The notes: generated by a model from the letters alone, not told the origin. A stretch of DNA of 64,000 nucleotides from an uncultured Collinsella sp. (GCA_900541645.1 UQKQ01000008.1:53881-117880), one strand, 5' to 3'. Numbered from the stretch's first letter, positions 25,898 to 35,609 are shown. Program-made: numbers and translations.

Positions 25898-27067
25898 ATG
25901 AGCACGTATGCTATCAAGGCCGACAAGTTCTTTTTGCCGGCGGGGCCGCAGCTGGGCGGCTTCCTGATGGTCGAAGACGGCGTCTTTGGCGCTTGGCAGG
26001 CCGATGAGCCCGCTTGCGAGATCAAAGATTATTCGGGTACATGGATTGCACCGGGTATGGTGGACACCCATATCCATGGTTTCTATAACCATGCCACGAC
26101 TGACAACGATGCCGAGGGTATCAACATCAGCTCGACCGAGCTTGCTCGTCGTGGTACCACCAGCTGGCTGCCTACGACCTTTACCGACGGCGTGGAGCAG
26201 ATCAAGGACGCCTGTGCCGCTATTGCACAGGCGGACGAAGAGCGCGGGCCCGAGTTCTGCGGTGCTCGTATTCAGGGTATCTACCTGGAGGGTCCGTTCT
26301 TTACCATGAAGCATGTGGGCGCCCAGAACCCCGCTTATCTGATCGACCCGTCCGAGGAAGTTTTTGACGAGTGGCAGGAGGCCGCCGGCGGTCGTATCGT
26401 CAAGAGCGCCATGGCGGCCGAGCGCGATGGCGCTGCCGCTTATGCCGCGGCTCTGAGCGCAAAGGGCGTCGTGACCTGCATTGGCCACTCCGATGCCACC
26501 TATGATGAGTGTGCCGCCGCTATCAATGCTGGCGCCAGCTGCTTTACGCATACCTACAACGGCCAGCGTGGTCTGCATCACCGTGAGCCCGGTGTCGTCG
26601 GCGCCGCTATGACCACGCCCAATACCTATGCCGAGATCATTTGCGACGGCAAACACGTGAACCCCGCTGCTATCAAGGCCTTGCTGCAGGCCAAGGGCTG
26701 GCAGCACACGGTGCTGATTACCGACTGCCTGGGTTGCGGCGGCATGCCCGAGGGCAAGTACACCAGCGGCGGCATGGACGTCGTTATGAAGGACAACCTT
26801 TGCTGGCTCGCCGATGGCTCTGCTATCGCCGGTTCGGTGCTCACGCTCGCACAGGGCGTAAAGAACATTGTCGACTGGGGTCTTGCGAGCGCCGATATCG
26901 CCATTCGCATGGCGACCGAGGTGCCCGCGCGCTCTGCTCACGTCGAGGATAAATGTGGCAGCATTATGCCCGGTCGCGACGCCGACTTTGTCGTGTTCAA
27001 TCCCGACCTTACCCTGGTCGAGACGTATGTGGGTGGCAACAGCGTCGGCAACGCGTTTGCCGAGTAG
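25898..27067 (+). CDS. nagA: N-acetylglucosamine-6-phosphate deacetylase (copy 1)
   Basis: 389 residues. The metal-binding H58-x-H60 (DTHIHG), LEGPF and GHSDA motifs define NagA. It removes acetate from GlcNAc-6-P (and, in some members, GalNAc-6-P). It follows the NagR-like regulator and is 32 bases before yhcH, with GGGAG before the ATG. A second full copy (35672-36841) is about 95% identical by eye and a 3' fragment is at 39566-39697. Which copy handles which hexosamine is not evident. Confidence 0.92.
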   Translation: MSTYAIKADKFFLPAGPQLGGFLMVEDGVFGAWQADEPACEIKDYSGTWIAPGMVDTHIHGFYNHATTDNDAEGINISSTELARRGTTSWLPTTFTDGVEQIKDACAAIAQADEERGPEFCGARIQGIYLEGPFFTMKHVGAQNPAYLIDPSEEVFDEWQEAAGGRIVKSAMAAERDGAAAYAAALSAKGVVTCIGHSDATYDECAAAINAGASCFTHTYNGQRGLHHREPGVVGAAMTTPNTYAEIICDGKHVNPAAIKALLQAKGWQHTVLITDCLGCGGMPEGKYTSGGMDVVMKDNLCWLADGSAIAGSVLTLAQGVKNIVDWGLASADIAIRMATEVPARSAHVEDKCGSIMPGRDADFVVFNPDLTLVETYVGGNSVGNAFAE

Positions 27068-27099
27068 CCGCCAGGGAAACGATCCGAGAGGGGATTTAG

Positions 27100-27573
27100 A
27101 TGATTTACGGTGCATTGGGCGATATCGAGGAGTACCGTGGAATGCTCAAGGGCCTCGACGTGCTGATCGACTGGCTCGAGGAGAACGATCCGGCGAAGCT
27201 CGAGGTCGGCAGCCATCCGATTCTGGGCGACAAGGTCTTTGCGAACGTCATGGCTCCCACGACGCGTCCCGAGGCCGAGGCTCACTATGAGACGCATCAG
27301 CGCTATCACGACCTGCAGATCGACGTCGAGGGTCGCGAGGCCTTTAAGGTTGCCACGGGCAGCCTGACGCTGGTTCAGGAGTTTGACGAGAAGGACGACT
27401 ACGATCTGGTCGATTCCGACGCCTCGATCGCCGGCGATCTTGCTGACGACAAGTTTGCGCTGTTTGTTGCCGGCGAGCCTCACATGCCCACGCTCGAGTT
27501 CCAGGGCGATGGCGCGCAGCCGGTCAAGAAGATCTGCTTTAAGCTGCTTGCAGACGCTTACTGGGAGGAGTAG
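27100..27573 (+). CDS. yhcH: YhcH/EbgC-family cupin (copy 1)
   Basis: 157 residues of the YhcH/YjgK/YiaL family, a beta-barrel cupin with the metal-type motif HQRYHDLQ near residue 67. Members act as sugar anomerases or as accessory subunits (EbgC) and often sit with sialic acid or amino-sugar genes. GAGAGGGG precedes the ATG, and it is co-transcribed with nagA. The protein is identical to the copy at 39730-40203, and the DNA differs at two synonymous positions. Confidence 0.85.
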   Translation: MIYGALGDIEEYRGMLKGLDVLIDWLEENDPAKLEVGSHPILGDKVFANVMAPTTRPEAEAHYETHQRYHDLQIDVEGREAFKVATGSLTLVQEFDEKDDYDLVDSDASIAGDLADDKFALFVAGEPHMPTLEFQGDGAQPVKKICFKLLADAYWEE

Positions 27574-28058
27574 CGAGCTGCTCGGCTGAGCTGTTCGCCT
27601 GATGGCGTGATTCCCCTAGGGAAATCACGCCACGACCCCGCCAAGCGTGTTTTCCCTAGGGGAATCACGTTTGGCGGGGTTTTATGTTTATGAATAGGGG
27701 AACTGAAGCCGTGACGATGCTTGGGTTGGCGCACGCGCACTCAAATCGGCAACAACAAAGTAGATAAGCATTTGAAGAAATGCGATTGAAGCATAATGTA
27801 ACTAGTATGAAATAGTGGATAGCTGATACATACCACCTTTCAAATATAGAATCGTTAGAAATCTATAGTTAAAAAGTAATTTACCAGCGGGTTTATATTT
27901 TGTTCATTAAAGCCGTTCATCGTCATTTGGCTACCGTTTACGGACCACTTCAGATTCTGACTACATAATTGCGTCAATGCGTCCATAATAGGCAAGGCGT
28001 TTAGCTGAGGGCCGAGGAACCGGCATCCGCGTCGTAGAGCACGAAGATCGGGAGTAGC
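27574..28058. other. Intergenic sequence with terminator, palindromes and bgaC promoter region
   Basis: Holds the palindrome GCGTGATTTCCC-type at 27605-27630 (centre CCTAGG), a terminator at 27635-27684, and an AT-rich promoter region. The shared sugar motif ACCGTTTACGG is at 27933-27943. The ribosome site GGGAG is at 28050-28054. No gene is seen. Confidence 0.6.
27635..27684 (+). terminator. Terminator after nagA-yhcH
   Basis: Perfect ten-base stem ACCCCGCCAA (27635-27644) with 27671-27680, enclosing a second palindrome with CCTAGG, then TTTT. Confidence 0.75.
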
Positions 28059-29855
28059 ATGCATTCGTTTAAAATCACCAATCAATTCCTACTCGATGAT
28101 GAGCCGTTCACCATCTTGTCGGGGGCGATTCACTATATGCGTGTTCATCCGAGCGACTGGCATCACTCGCTCTATAACCTTAAGGCTCTTGGGTTTAATA
28201 CGGTCGAAACGTATGTACCGTGGAATCTTCATGAGCCAAAGCCTGGCGTCTTTGATTTTTCTGGTTCAATTGATTTGGCGGCATTTCTTGATGAGGCGGC
28301 GTCGCTCGGTCTGTATGCAATTGTTCGGCCTTCTCCGTTTATTTGCGCAGAATGGGAATTTGGCGGCATGCCAGCATGGCTGCTGCGCCAACATGATATG
28401 AGACCGCGTAGCAGCGACCCCAAGTTTCTTGCTCACGTTGCGCATTACTACGACCATCTCATGCCGATACTCGTCCCGCGTCAGATTGACAAGGGCGGAA
28501 ACATCATCATGATGCAGGTTGAAAACGAGTATGGATCATATTGCGAGGATAAGGACTATCTTCGTGCGATTCGTCGCCTTATGGTCGAGCGTGGGGTTTC
28601 CGTGCCCCTTTGTACTTCCGATGGTCCGTGGCGTGGGTGTCTTCGTGCCGGTGCGCTCATTGACGATGATGTGTTGTGCACCGGCAACTTTGGTTCTCAT
28701 GCAAAGGAGAACTTTGAGGCTCTTTCTGCTTTTCACAAGGAACATGGAAAACAATGGCCTCTTATGTGCATGGAATTGTGGGACGGCTGGTTCAATCGCT
28801 ATGGGGAGAACGTCATCAGACGCGATCCCGAAGATCTTGCCTCTTGCGTTCGCGAGGTGCTCGAGCTTGGAGGATCTTTAAACCTCTACATGTTTCATGG
28901 AGGCACCAACTTTGGATTTATGAACGGATGTTCTGCACGCCATACGCATGACCTGCACCAGGTGACATCATATGACTACGATGCTCCATTGGACGAACAG
29001 GGCAACCCGACCGAGAAATACTTCGCAATTCAAAGGACAGTTCACGAGCTGTATCCCGATATCGCGCAAAGCAAGCCGTTAACAAAAAAGACGTTTTCCA
29101 TGCCCGATATTTCGGTGAGTGAGCGCGTAAGTCTCTTTAATGTGCTCGATATTCTTTCGGAGCCGATTGAAGCTCAATATCCTATGCCTATGGAAGAGAT
29201 GGGTCAGTCGTATGGATATACGTTATATACCACGACTGTCGAGCGTGACCGTGCAGATGAAGAGCGTATTCGGGTTATTGACGCCCGCGACCGTGCACAG
29301 GTGTTTGTGAACGGTGACAAAGTGGCGACGCAGTATCAGGAGCACATTGGGGAAGATATTCACTGCGTTCTTCCCTGTGAACAAAACCGCCTGGATGTGC
29401 TGACCGAGGATATGGGTCGCGTCAATTATGGTCACAAATTGCTCGCTGATACGCAGCATAAGGGCATTAGGACAGGAGTTTGCGTTGATCTTCACTTTGT
29501 TACCGGTTGGGAGATGCGTTGTCTGCCACTCGATAACATCGATAATCTTGATTATTCCGCCGGCTGGGTAGAGGGGCAACCTTCCTTTTACCGCGCAAAG
29601 TTTGATATATCTGAGCCGGCTGATACCTTTATCGACACTACGGGTTTTGGAAAGGGTGTGGCATTCGTAAACGGAACGAATGTCGGACGTTTTTGGGATA
29701 AGGGTCCCATCATGACGCTCTATGTTCCGCACGGTTTATTGCACCCTGGTACCAATGAGCTCGTTATGTTCGAAACAGAGGGCGTGTATGATGCGAAAAT
29801 CTCCCTTCGCTCTGAGCCCGTTATCCGTACACTTGAACAAGAAGGAGTTGAGTAG
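28059..29855 (+). CDS. bgaC: Intracellular GH35 beta-galactosidase (BgaC-like)
   Basis: 598 residues, no signal peptide. The catalytic acid/base is E157 in QVENEYG and the nucleophile E239 in MELWDGWF. The barrel is residues 1-320, with two beta domains after it. In Streptococcus pneumoniae BgaC is specific for Gal-beta-1,3-GlcNAc/GalNAc ends and is encoded with a mannose-type PTS, agaS and galM, the same set as here. It likely splits phosphorylated or free Gal-beta-1,3-HexNAc in the cytoplasm. The gene is visibly AT-richer than its neighbours, suggesting transfer. The PTS IIB gene starts two bases after the stop. Confidence 0.9.
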   Translation: MHSFKITNQFLLDDEPFTILSGAIHYMRVHPSDWHHSLYNLKALGFNTVETYVPWNLHEPKPGVFDFSGSIDLAAFLDEAASLGLYAIVRPSPFICAEWEFGGMPAWLLRQHDMRPRSSDPKFLAHVAHYYDHLMPILVPRQIDKGGNIIMMQVENEYGSYCEDKDYLRAIRRLMVERGVSVPLCTSDGPWRGCLRAGALIDDDVLCTGNFGSHAKENFEALSAFHKEHGKQWPLMCMELWDGWFNRYGENVIRRDPEDLASCVREVLELGGSLNLYMFHGGTNFGFMNGCSARHTHDLHQVTSYDYDAPLDEQGNPTEKYFAIQRTVHELYPDIAQSKPLTKKTFSMPDISVSERVSLFNVLDILSEPIEAQYPMPMEEMGQSYGYTLYTTTVERDRADEERIRVIDARDRAQVFVNGDKVATQYQEHIGEDIHCVLPCEQNRLDVLTEDMGRVNYGHKLLADTQHKGIRTGVCVDLHFVTGWEMRCLPLDNIDNLDYSAGWVEGQPSFYRAKFDISEPADTFIDTTGFGKGVAFVNGTNVGRFWDKGPIMTLYVPHGLLHPGTNELVMFETEGVYDAKISLRSEPVIRTLEQEGVE

Positions 29856-29857
29856 AA

Positions 29858-30322
29858 ATGATTGTAGGCGCACGAGTCGACTTTCGCTTGATTCACGGAC
29901 AGGTGGCAAACCTCTGGTCTAACGCCCGTCAGGTAAGCCGCTTCATGGTAGTTGACGACGAGGTATCGCAAGATGCTACCCAAAAGCAGGTTCTTCGCAT
30001 GGCTTGCCCGGCAACTGTGAAGTTGTCCGTGCTTCCTGTCGACAAGGCCGCTGCCAACATCACTGCTGGCAAATATGATGCGCAACGTCTCTTTATTGTT
30101 GCGAAAAAGCCTGAGGTCTACGTTCGACTTTTGGAGCAAGGTGTTAAGCTTGAGCAGCTCATCGTCGGTAATATGACGACAATGGAGCCGGTCAAGAAGC
30201 TGACTCGCAACATTAGTTGCGACCAGGGGGACCTTGACGCATTTGCCAAACTCAAGGCCGATAATCTTCCTATTGTCATTCAGCTGACGCCGCAGGATAA
30301 CCCAGAGGCTCTCACGCTCTAG
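29858..30322 (+). CDS. PTS mannose-family IIB component
   Basis: 154 residues. The phosphorylated histidine is H13 in DFRLIHGQVA. It passes phosphate from IIA (33026-33454) to the incoming sugar. AAGGAG lies at the end of bgaC, and the genes are coupled. By gene order it equals the IIB of the pneumococcal bgaC locus, so a Gal-beta-1,3-HexNAc or GalNAc-type substrate is inferred. Confidence 0.9.
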   Translation: MIVGARVDFRLIHGQVANLWSNARQVSRFMVVDDEVSQDATQKQVLRMACPATVKLSVLPVDKAAANITAGKYDAQRLFIVAKKPEVYVRLLEQGVKLEQLIVGNMTTMEPVKKLTRNISCDQGDLDAFAKLKADNLPIVIQLTPQDNPEALTL

Positions 30323-30415
30323 TCGAATTAACGCTAGGCCGTGAAGGGGGATGCACGGTTTATATAAGCGTATTGGTATTGTAGAAACTGTTACACCTTA
30401 AATAAGGAGTTTACC

Positions 30416-31303
30416 ATGATTGCTTGGTGGCAGATTCTTCTGTTAACCCTGTATGCGGGTTATCAGATTCTAGATGAGCTGAACTGGTACACCTGTGCAG
30501 GCTCAGCCGTCTTCTCCGGTATGATTACCGGTTTGATTATGGGTGACCTACAGACTGGCCTGTTTATCGGCGGCAGCATGCAGCTCACCGTCCTGGGCGT
30601 TGGTACCTTTGGCGGCGCCTCTCGTATCGATGCCAACTCCGGCACTCTGGTCGCCACTGCCTTTGCCGTGGGTGCGGGCATGAATCCCGAGACGGCTCTT
30701 GCCGCCATCGGCGTACCTGTCGCTGCCATTCTCGTTTACACCGATATCGCCGGCCGTTTCGCCAACACGTTCTTCGGTCACATGTGCGATGCCGATATCG
30801 AGAAGATGAACTGGGGTGCCTACAACGTACACTACTTGCTCGGTGCCGTTTCCTGGATGTTGTCCCGCATGATTCCGGTCTTCCTGGCTCTCGCATTTGG
30901 CCAGGGCTTGGTCGAGGGCATCACTACCGCCCTTAACGGCGACTGGAAGTGGCTGGGTGACGGTCTGTCTGTTGCTGGCGGTGCCTTGCCCGCTGTTGGC
31001 TTCGCCATCCTGCTCCGTTACCTGCCGGTCAAAAAGCACGTCGCCTACCTGCTGCTCGGCTTTGTAGTTGCCGCCCTGTTTGGTACGGCCTTCACGAGCA
31101 TCATGAACCTCAACGCCAACATCGTCGCTGTGAACGGCGCGCTTGGTAAGGGCGCCGTGGATATGGTCGGTATGTTCAATAACATGTCGATGCTGGCGAT
31201 CGCTATTATTGGCTTTGCTCTGTCTTTGCTGTACTACAAGAACAACCAGCGTCCCGTCGCTGCTGCTGGCGCTGCGGAGGGAGACGACGACGATGAGCTC
31301 TAA
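30416..31303 (+). CDS. PTS mannose-family IIC component
   Basis: 295 residues, about seven hydrophobic segments, with the conserved GLIMGDLQTGLFIGGSMQL near residue 40. With IID it forms the membrane channel. AAGGAG before the ATG. A 93-base gap after IIB contains a TATATAA stretch that may be an internal promoter. It overlaps IID by 11 bases. Confidence 0.9.
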   Translation: MIAWWQILLLTLYAGYQILDELNWYTCAGSAVFSGMITGLIMGDLQTGLFIGGSMQLTVLGVGTFGGASRIDANSGTLVATAFAVGAGMNPETALAAIGVPVAAILVYTDIAGRFANTFFGHMCDADIEKMNWGAYNVHYLLGAVSWMLSRMIPVFLALAFGQGLVEGITTALNGDWKWLGDGLSVAGGALPAVGFAILLRYLPVKKHVAYLLLGFVVAALFGTAFTSIMNLNANIVAVNGALGKGAVDMVGMFNNMSMLAIAIIGFALSLLYYKNNQRPVAAAGAAEGDDDDEL

Positions 31304-32132
31304 TGAGAAACTCGCCAATGGCACCACTGGCTACAAGATTACCAAGGACGACCTTGCGCAGATCAACCGTCGTAACCTGCTTGGTTTCCAGGATGGTTGG
31401 AACTACGAGCGCATGCAACACTCTGGTTATCTCTGGATTATCCTGCCCACACTGCGCAAGCTGTACGGCGACGGCACGCCGGAGCTAAAGGAAGCCTGCC
31501 GCGCCCAGTGTGCACCGTTCTTCAACACCTCAAACTTCCTCAACACGATCATCACCGGTATCGATTTGGCGATCGAGGAAGAGGAGGGCATTGAGGGCCT
31601 CGAGGCTGTTGCTGGTCTCAAGACTGGTCTCATGGGACCGCTGGCTTCCATCGGCGATTCCATCTTCGCTTCGCTGCTCCCGACCATTTTCGGCGCTCTG
31701 GCTGCCAATATGGCCATGAACGGCAACCCCTTGGGTATCTTCATCTGGGTCGTCGTGAACATCCTTGTTGACTGGTTCCGCTGCAAGCAGACCCACATGG
31801 CCTATGAGCAGGGTATGAAGCTCGTCACCACCATGAGCGATCGCCTGAACGCGTTGACCGATGCGGCCTCCGTAATGGGTGTCTTTATGGTCGGTGCTCT
31901 GGTCGCAACCAATGTCGGTATCGTTATTGCGGCGAAGCCTGTTATCGGCGGCGTTACCGTTGACTTGCAGAACATCTGCAATATGATTTGCCCCAAGCTG
32001 GTTCCTGCCGCACTCGTCGGCTTCGTATACTGGCTCCTCGGTAAGAAGGGCATGACCTCGACGAAGGCCATCTTTATCGTCTTGGTTCTGTCCATTGCCT
32101 TGGGTGCATTCGGTATCATTTGCAAGGGCTAA
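31293..32132 (+). CDS. PTS mannose-family IID component
   Basis: 279 residues; ATG at 31293 inside the IIC end, preceded by GGAGGGAG. The IID signature RRNLLGFQDGWNYERMQ is near residues 24-40, and GPLASIGDS in the middle. The C-terminus has membrane helices. It completes the IICD membrane complex. A terminator-like hairpin follows at 32175. Confidence 0.9.
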   Translation: MSSNEKLANGTTGYKITKDDLAQINRRNLLGFQDGWNYERMQHSGYLWIILPTLRKLYGDGTPELKEACRAQCAPFFNTSNFLNTIITGIDLAIEEEEGIEGLEAVAGLKTGLMGPLASIGDSIFASLLPTIFGALAANMAMNGNPLGIFIWVVVNILVDWFRCKQTHMAYEQGMKLVTTMSDRLNALTDAASVMGVFMVGALVATNVGIVIAAKPVIGGVTVDLQNICNMICPKLVPAALVGFVYWLLGKKGMTSTKAIFIVLVLSIALGAFGIICKG

Positions 32133-32174
32133 ATACCCCATATTGTCACGGCATTTGAGCCTCAATTGAGACGT

Positions 32175-32235
32175 GGCGCACACCTCCAAGGCGACTTTAT
32201 CGCCATATCCCCTGGAGTGTGCGCCTCTTTTGTTT
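32175..32235 (+). terminator. Terminator after PTS IID
   Basis: GGCGCACACCTCCA (32175-32188) pairs with TGGAGTGTGCGCC (32213-32225) with a one-base bulge, then TCTTTTGTTTT. Confidence 0.7.
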
Positions 32236-32320
32236 TGTCGGACACCGTTGTTCATAGGCGGTTATGCAGTCATCGTGTTCGATTAATTCCTTAAGGCTGC
32301 CTTGAAGGGAATATAGTGCA

Positions 32321-32944
32321 ATGCCATTTTGGATCGTCCTGTTCATTTGTGTTGTAGTGGCTTATTTCGCTGTGACCGAAGGAGCGAAAAAATACTTCGA
32401 TATGAAATTGCAGGTATTGTTTAACTTGGGCTTATACCAAGATTGCATAGACCTGCTCGATCGCAAACTTGCGCGTATAGTAATGTCTACGTATAAGCAG
32501 TATTACCTGCGTTTCACGATCTATGAAGCTGCTGATATGGACGCATATGCAGATCGAATGCTTGACCACTTGCTGGAGATGTCGTGCAGCGATAAACAAC
32601 GTCGACAGCTTGCGGTTCGCGCCTTTAATTTCTATATCAAGACGGGTGACCGGAAGCGGGCGGCGTCCATGTTGGAAGAGATGCGCCCCATCGTGTCGAA
32701 GGGCATTTTGGCGGACAGTCAATTGACCTACGACATAGTCTTTTGCCGTCGGCATGATAAGATCGATGAGATGGAAGCTATGCTGGATACGAACGACCTT
32801 GGGTTACGCGGAAAGCTCTATCTGCTGCTTTCATATCAATATGAGAGCAGCGGGAACAAGGGCGAAGCACGTAGATATCGCAACCTTGAAAAGCAGCTTA
32901 GAGACGCTCACAGACCTCCCGCGATAAAACAAAATACTCACTAA
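32321..32944 (+). CDS. Membrane-anchored TPR-like protein inside the PTS operon, unknown function
   Basis: 207 residues. One N-terminal membrane helix (FWIVLFICVVVAYFAVT) leaves a cytoplasmic helical domain with TPR-like pairs (LGLYQDCIDLLDRKLA, AFNFYIKTGDRKRAASML, LSYQYESSGNKGEARRY). It lies between IID and IIA, where no known PTS part belongs. AAGGGA is about ten bases before the ATG. Composition is AT-richer than IIC/IID. A regulator or assembly factor of the transporter is possible but unsupported. Confidence 0.7.
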   Translation: MPFWIVLFICVVVAYFAVTEGAKKYFDMKLQVLFNLGLYQDCIDLLDRKLARIVMSTYKQYYLRFTIYEAADMDAYADRMLDHLLEMSCSDKQRRQLAVRAFNFYIKTGDRKRAASMLEEMRPIVSKGILADSQLTYDIVFCRRHDKIDEMEAMLDTNDLGLRGKLYLLLSYQYESSGNKGEARRYRNLEKQLRDAHRPPAIKQNTH

Positions 32945-33025
32945 ACTTTAATGATGCAGTGGTCGTAAGAGCCCTTTTGAGGGGTTCTTTGGCTAGAGAA
33001 AGCGAACGGTAGAAAGGTAGATAGA

Positions 33026-33454
33026 ATGATTGGATTTGTACTAACTGGTCACGGTCAGTTTGCACCTGGTTTGAAAAGCGCTGTGGATATGGTCGCCGGC
33101 GAGCAGCCTAATTTTGAGGTAGTTCCTTTTGCGGGCTCGGAGGCGGTTACTTTTGGTGATGATTTGCGAACCTGCATTGCCAAGATGCGTCAAGCTTGTG
33201 ATGGCGTATTGGTGTTTGTTGATTTGCTTGGCGGTACTCCGTTCAATCAAGCTATCCCAATGACGACTGAGCTCGATAACGTGACCGTTGTCACCGGAAC
33301 AAATCTACCTATGTTGGTGGAGCTTGTTATGACGCGTGCGTTTGGAGACCCAACGCTTGATGAACTTGCCGAACGCGCACGGGTCGTTGGTCGTGAGGGA
33401 GTCGATCTCAAGAAACTCGAGAGTGCTGACATTGATGAAGACGATGAGATGTAG
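33026..33454 (+). CDS. PTS mannose-family IIA component
   Basis: 142 residues, a stand-alone IIA. The phosphohistidine is H9 in LTGHGQFAPG; FVDLLGGTPFNQA is the second signature. It takes phosphate from HPr and gives it to IIB. GAAAGG precedes the ATG. It completes the set IIB, IIC, IID, IIA of this locus. Confidence 0.9.
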   Translation: MIGFVLTGHGQFAPGLKSAVDMVAGEQPNFEVVPFAGSEAVTFGDDLRTCIAKMRQACDGVLVFVDLLGGTPFNQAIPMTTELDNVTVVTGTNLPMLVELVMTRAFGDPTLDELAERARVVGREGVDLKKLESADIDEDDEM

Positions 33455-33541
33455 TGTCGCTATTAGCCCATTTATTGGACATGTTGGTGCGTTACCTGAA
33501 GGCTGAAGTATTGGTCAATTGCTCATTACGTGGAGAATATC

Positions 33542-34276
33542 ATGACGTGCAAGAGGCACAGACAACCGCTATATGACCAGCTCGTAGATATTCTGATCGA
33601 AAAAATTGATCATGAATATCAGCCAGGTGATTTGATTCCGTCCGAACGTGAGCTTGCCGAACGTTTCGGGCTTTCGCGGTCGACTGTCCGGCTTGCAATT
33701 CAGGAACTTGAGTATCTTGGTCGGATTGTGCGAAAACAAGGTCGCGGTACGTTTGTTGCCGATCGACTAGCTCAAGCAACAAATCTTACCCAATCGTACA
33801 GTTTTACTGAACAGATGAAAGCGATGGGCCGGCTGCCAGAAACAACCATCTTAGAGTTCTGTGAAATGGAAGCAGATAAAACGCTCTCGATGCAAATGGG
33901 GATTCATTTGGGTGAAAAGGTATTAAAACTCAAACGTTTACGAATGGCAGATGGTATTCCTATGATGGTTGAGCGTAGCTATCTTCCAGCAAGGCTCTTT
34001 ATTTCACTCAAGCGTCCTCTACTCGAACAGAAGCCCCTTTACGATGTCATTGAGCAGGATTATCAGCAGATAATTCGAGTAGCGGATGAGGAGTTCTCTG
34101 CGGGTATAGCACGTCCATGTGACGCTCGGCTTCTAGGTATTGGTGAGGGTGCGCCAGTTCTGGACATAGTCCGAACTACTCACAACACCCAAAATGATGT
34201 TGTCGAGTTTACGCTTTCGGTGGCTCGTGCGGACAAGTTTAAGTACAGGATTTCTCATTATCGAGATACTCTGTGA
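33542..34276 (+). CDS. GntR/HutC-family regulator (paralogue of 25023-25754)
   Basis: 244 residues; ATG at 33542 has GGAG six bases before it (an in-frame GTG at 33530 does not). Winged helix LAERFGLSRSTVRLAI and a UTRA domain. It is closely similar to the NagR-like protein at 25023, so an amino-sugar phosphate ligand is likely. It probably controls the bgaC-PTS or agaS-nagA genes. AT-richer than the first copy. Confidence 0.87.
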   Translation: MTCKRHRQPLYDQLVDILIEKIDHEYQPGDLIPSERELAERFGLSRSTVRLAIQELEYLGRIVRKQGRGTFVADRLAQATNLTQSYSFTEQMKAMGRLPETTILEFCEMEADKTLSMQMGIHLGEKVLKLKRLRMADGIPMMVERSYLPARLFISLKRPLLEQKPLYDVIEQDYQQIIRVADEEFSAGIARPCDARLLGIGEGAPVLDIVRTTHNTQNDVVEFTLSVARADKFKYRISHYRDTL

Positions 34277-34387
34277 TCGGATACGAGTGTTAACGAAAGA
34301 AAAACAGCCTATGACTACTACCCGATTTAACTTTTCAGATTAAGTCTTTATATATCAGACAATTTAGTAAAGAAAGAGGTATTAGAA

Positions 34388-35554
34388 ATGTTCGAGAAGA
34401 GTGTCGAGGAGCTCACCGAGCTCGGCGCCCAGATCACCACGGCCGAGATTGCTCAGCAGCCCGAGCTTTGGCGTGATACGCTCAACATCTATCGCGAGAA
34501 CAAGGAGGCCATCGAGGCCTTCCTGGCCGAGGCTCGCGCCATGGGCGAGGGTCGTCTGTCCGTTGTCTTCACCGGTGCCGGTACGTCCGACTACGTTGGC
34601 GATACCTGCGCCCCGTACCTGCGTCACGCTGGCAACACTGATCTCTACGACTTTAAGCCCATCGCCACGACCGACATCGTGAGCGCCCCGCGCGACTTCC
34701 TGCGCGCCGAGGATCCCACGCTCGTGGTTTCCTTTGCCCGCTCTGGCAACAGCCCCGAGAGCCTTGCCGCCGTTGCCGTTGCCAAGGAGCTCGTCCACAA
34801 CGTCAAGTTCCTCAACATCACCTGCGCTCCCGAGGGCAAGCTCGCTGTCGAGTCTGCCGATGATCCCAACGCGCTGACGCTGCTCATTCCGCGCGCCAAC
34901 GACAAGGGCTTCGCCATGACCGGTTCTTATTCCTGCATGACCCTGCTCTCCACCCTTATTTTCGACACTGCCTCTGACGAGCAGAAGGCCGAGTGGGTCG
35001 AGACCATCGCCAAGATGGGCGAGGAGGTCATCTCCCGTGAGCCCGAGATCGCCGATTACCTGGCTGGCGACTTCAACCGCGTGACCTACTTGGGTTCTGG
35101 CTCCTTCGGTGGCCTTGCCCAGGAGAGCCAGCTCAAGATCCTCGAGCTGGCTCACGGTCTGGTCGCTACTTCCTACGACACCTCCATGGGCTATCGTCAT
35201 GGACCTAAGTCCTTCGTCGACGATAAGACGCTCGTCTTCGTGTTCGTCAACAACGACGCCTACACCCGTCAGTACGACATCGACATCCTCAACGAGATCG
35301 GTGGCGACGAGATCGCTCAGCACACCATCGCCGTTCAGCAGGAAGGTGCCACCGTCTATGAGGGTGAGTCCTTCACCTTTAAGGGCTACGAAGCGCTTCC
35401 CGAGGGCTACCTCGCTCTGCCGTTCGTGATGTTTGCCCAGGCCATCAGCCTGCTCAACTCCGTGCGCGTGGGCAACACGCCCGATACGCCGAGCCCCACC
35501 GGCACGGTCAACCGCGTGGTCAAGGGCGTGACGATTCACCCCTTCACCGCTTAA
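34388..35554 (+). CDS. agaS: Galactosamine-6-phosphate deaminase/isomerase AgaS
   Basis: 388 residues with two SIS domains (FTGAGTSDYVGD near residue 61; SFARSGNSPES near 115; YLGSGSFGGLAQES near 236). AgaS converts galactosamine-6-P to tagatose-6-P plus ammonia. It feeds LacC (38597-39532). AAAGAGG before the ATG. It follows the PTS set and precedes nagA copy 2, so together they convert GalNAc-6-P to tagatose-6-P. Confidence 0.9.
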   Translation: MFEKSVEELTELGAQITTAEIAQQPELWRDTLNIYRENKEAIEAFLAEARAMGEGRLSVVFTGAGTSDYVGDTCAPYLRHAGNTDLYDFKPIATTDIVSAPRDFLRAEDPTLVVSFARSGNSPESLAAVAVAKELVHNVKFLNITCAPEGKLAVESADDPNALTLLIPRANDKGFAMTGSYSCMTLLSTLIFDTASDEQKAEWVETIAKMGEEVISREPEIADYLAGDFNRVTYLGSGSFGGLAQESQLKILELAHGLVATSYDTSMGYRHGPKSFVDDKTLVFVFVNNDAYTRQYDIDILNEIGGDEIAQHTIAVQQEGATVYEGESFTFKGYEALPEGYLALPFVMFAQAISLLNSVRVGNTPDTPSPTGTVNRVVKGVTIHPFTA

Positions 35555-35572
35555 TCGCGTCCCTCTGTAAGG

Positions 35573-35609
35573 GCGCCCGTCCGCTCATAACGGCGGGCGG
35601 GCGCTTTTT
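35573..35609 (+). terminator. Terminator after agaS
   Basis: GCGCCCGTCCGC (35573-35584) pairs with the complementary run ending at 35604, then TTTTT. Confidence 0.75.
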
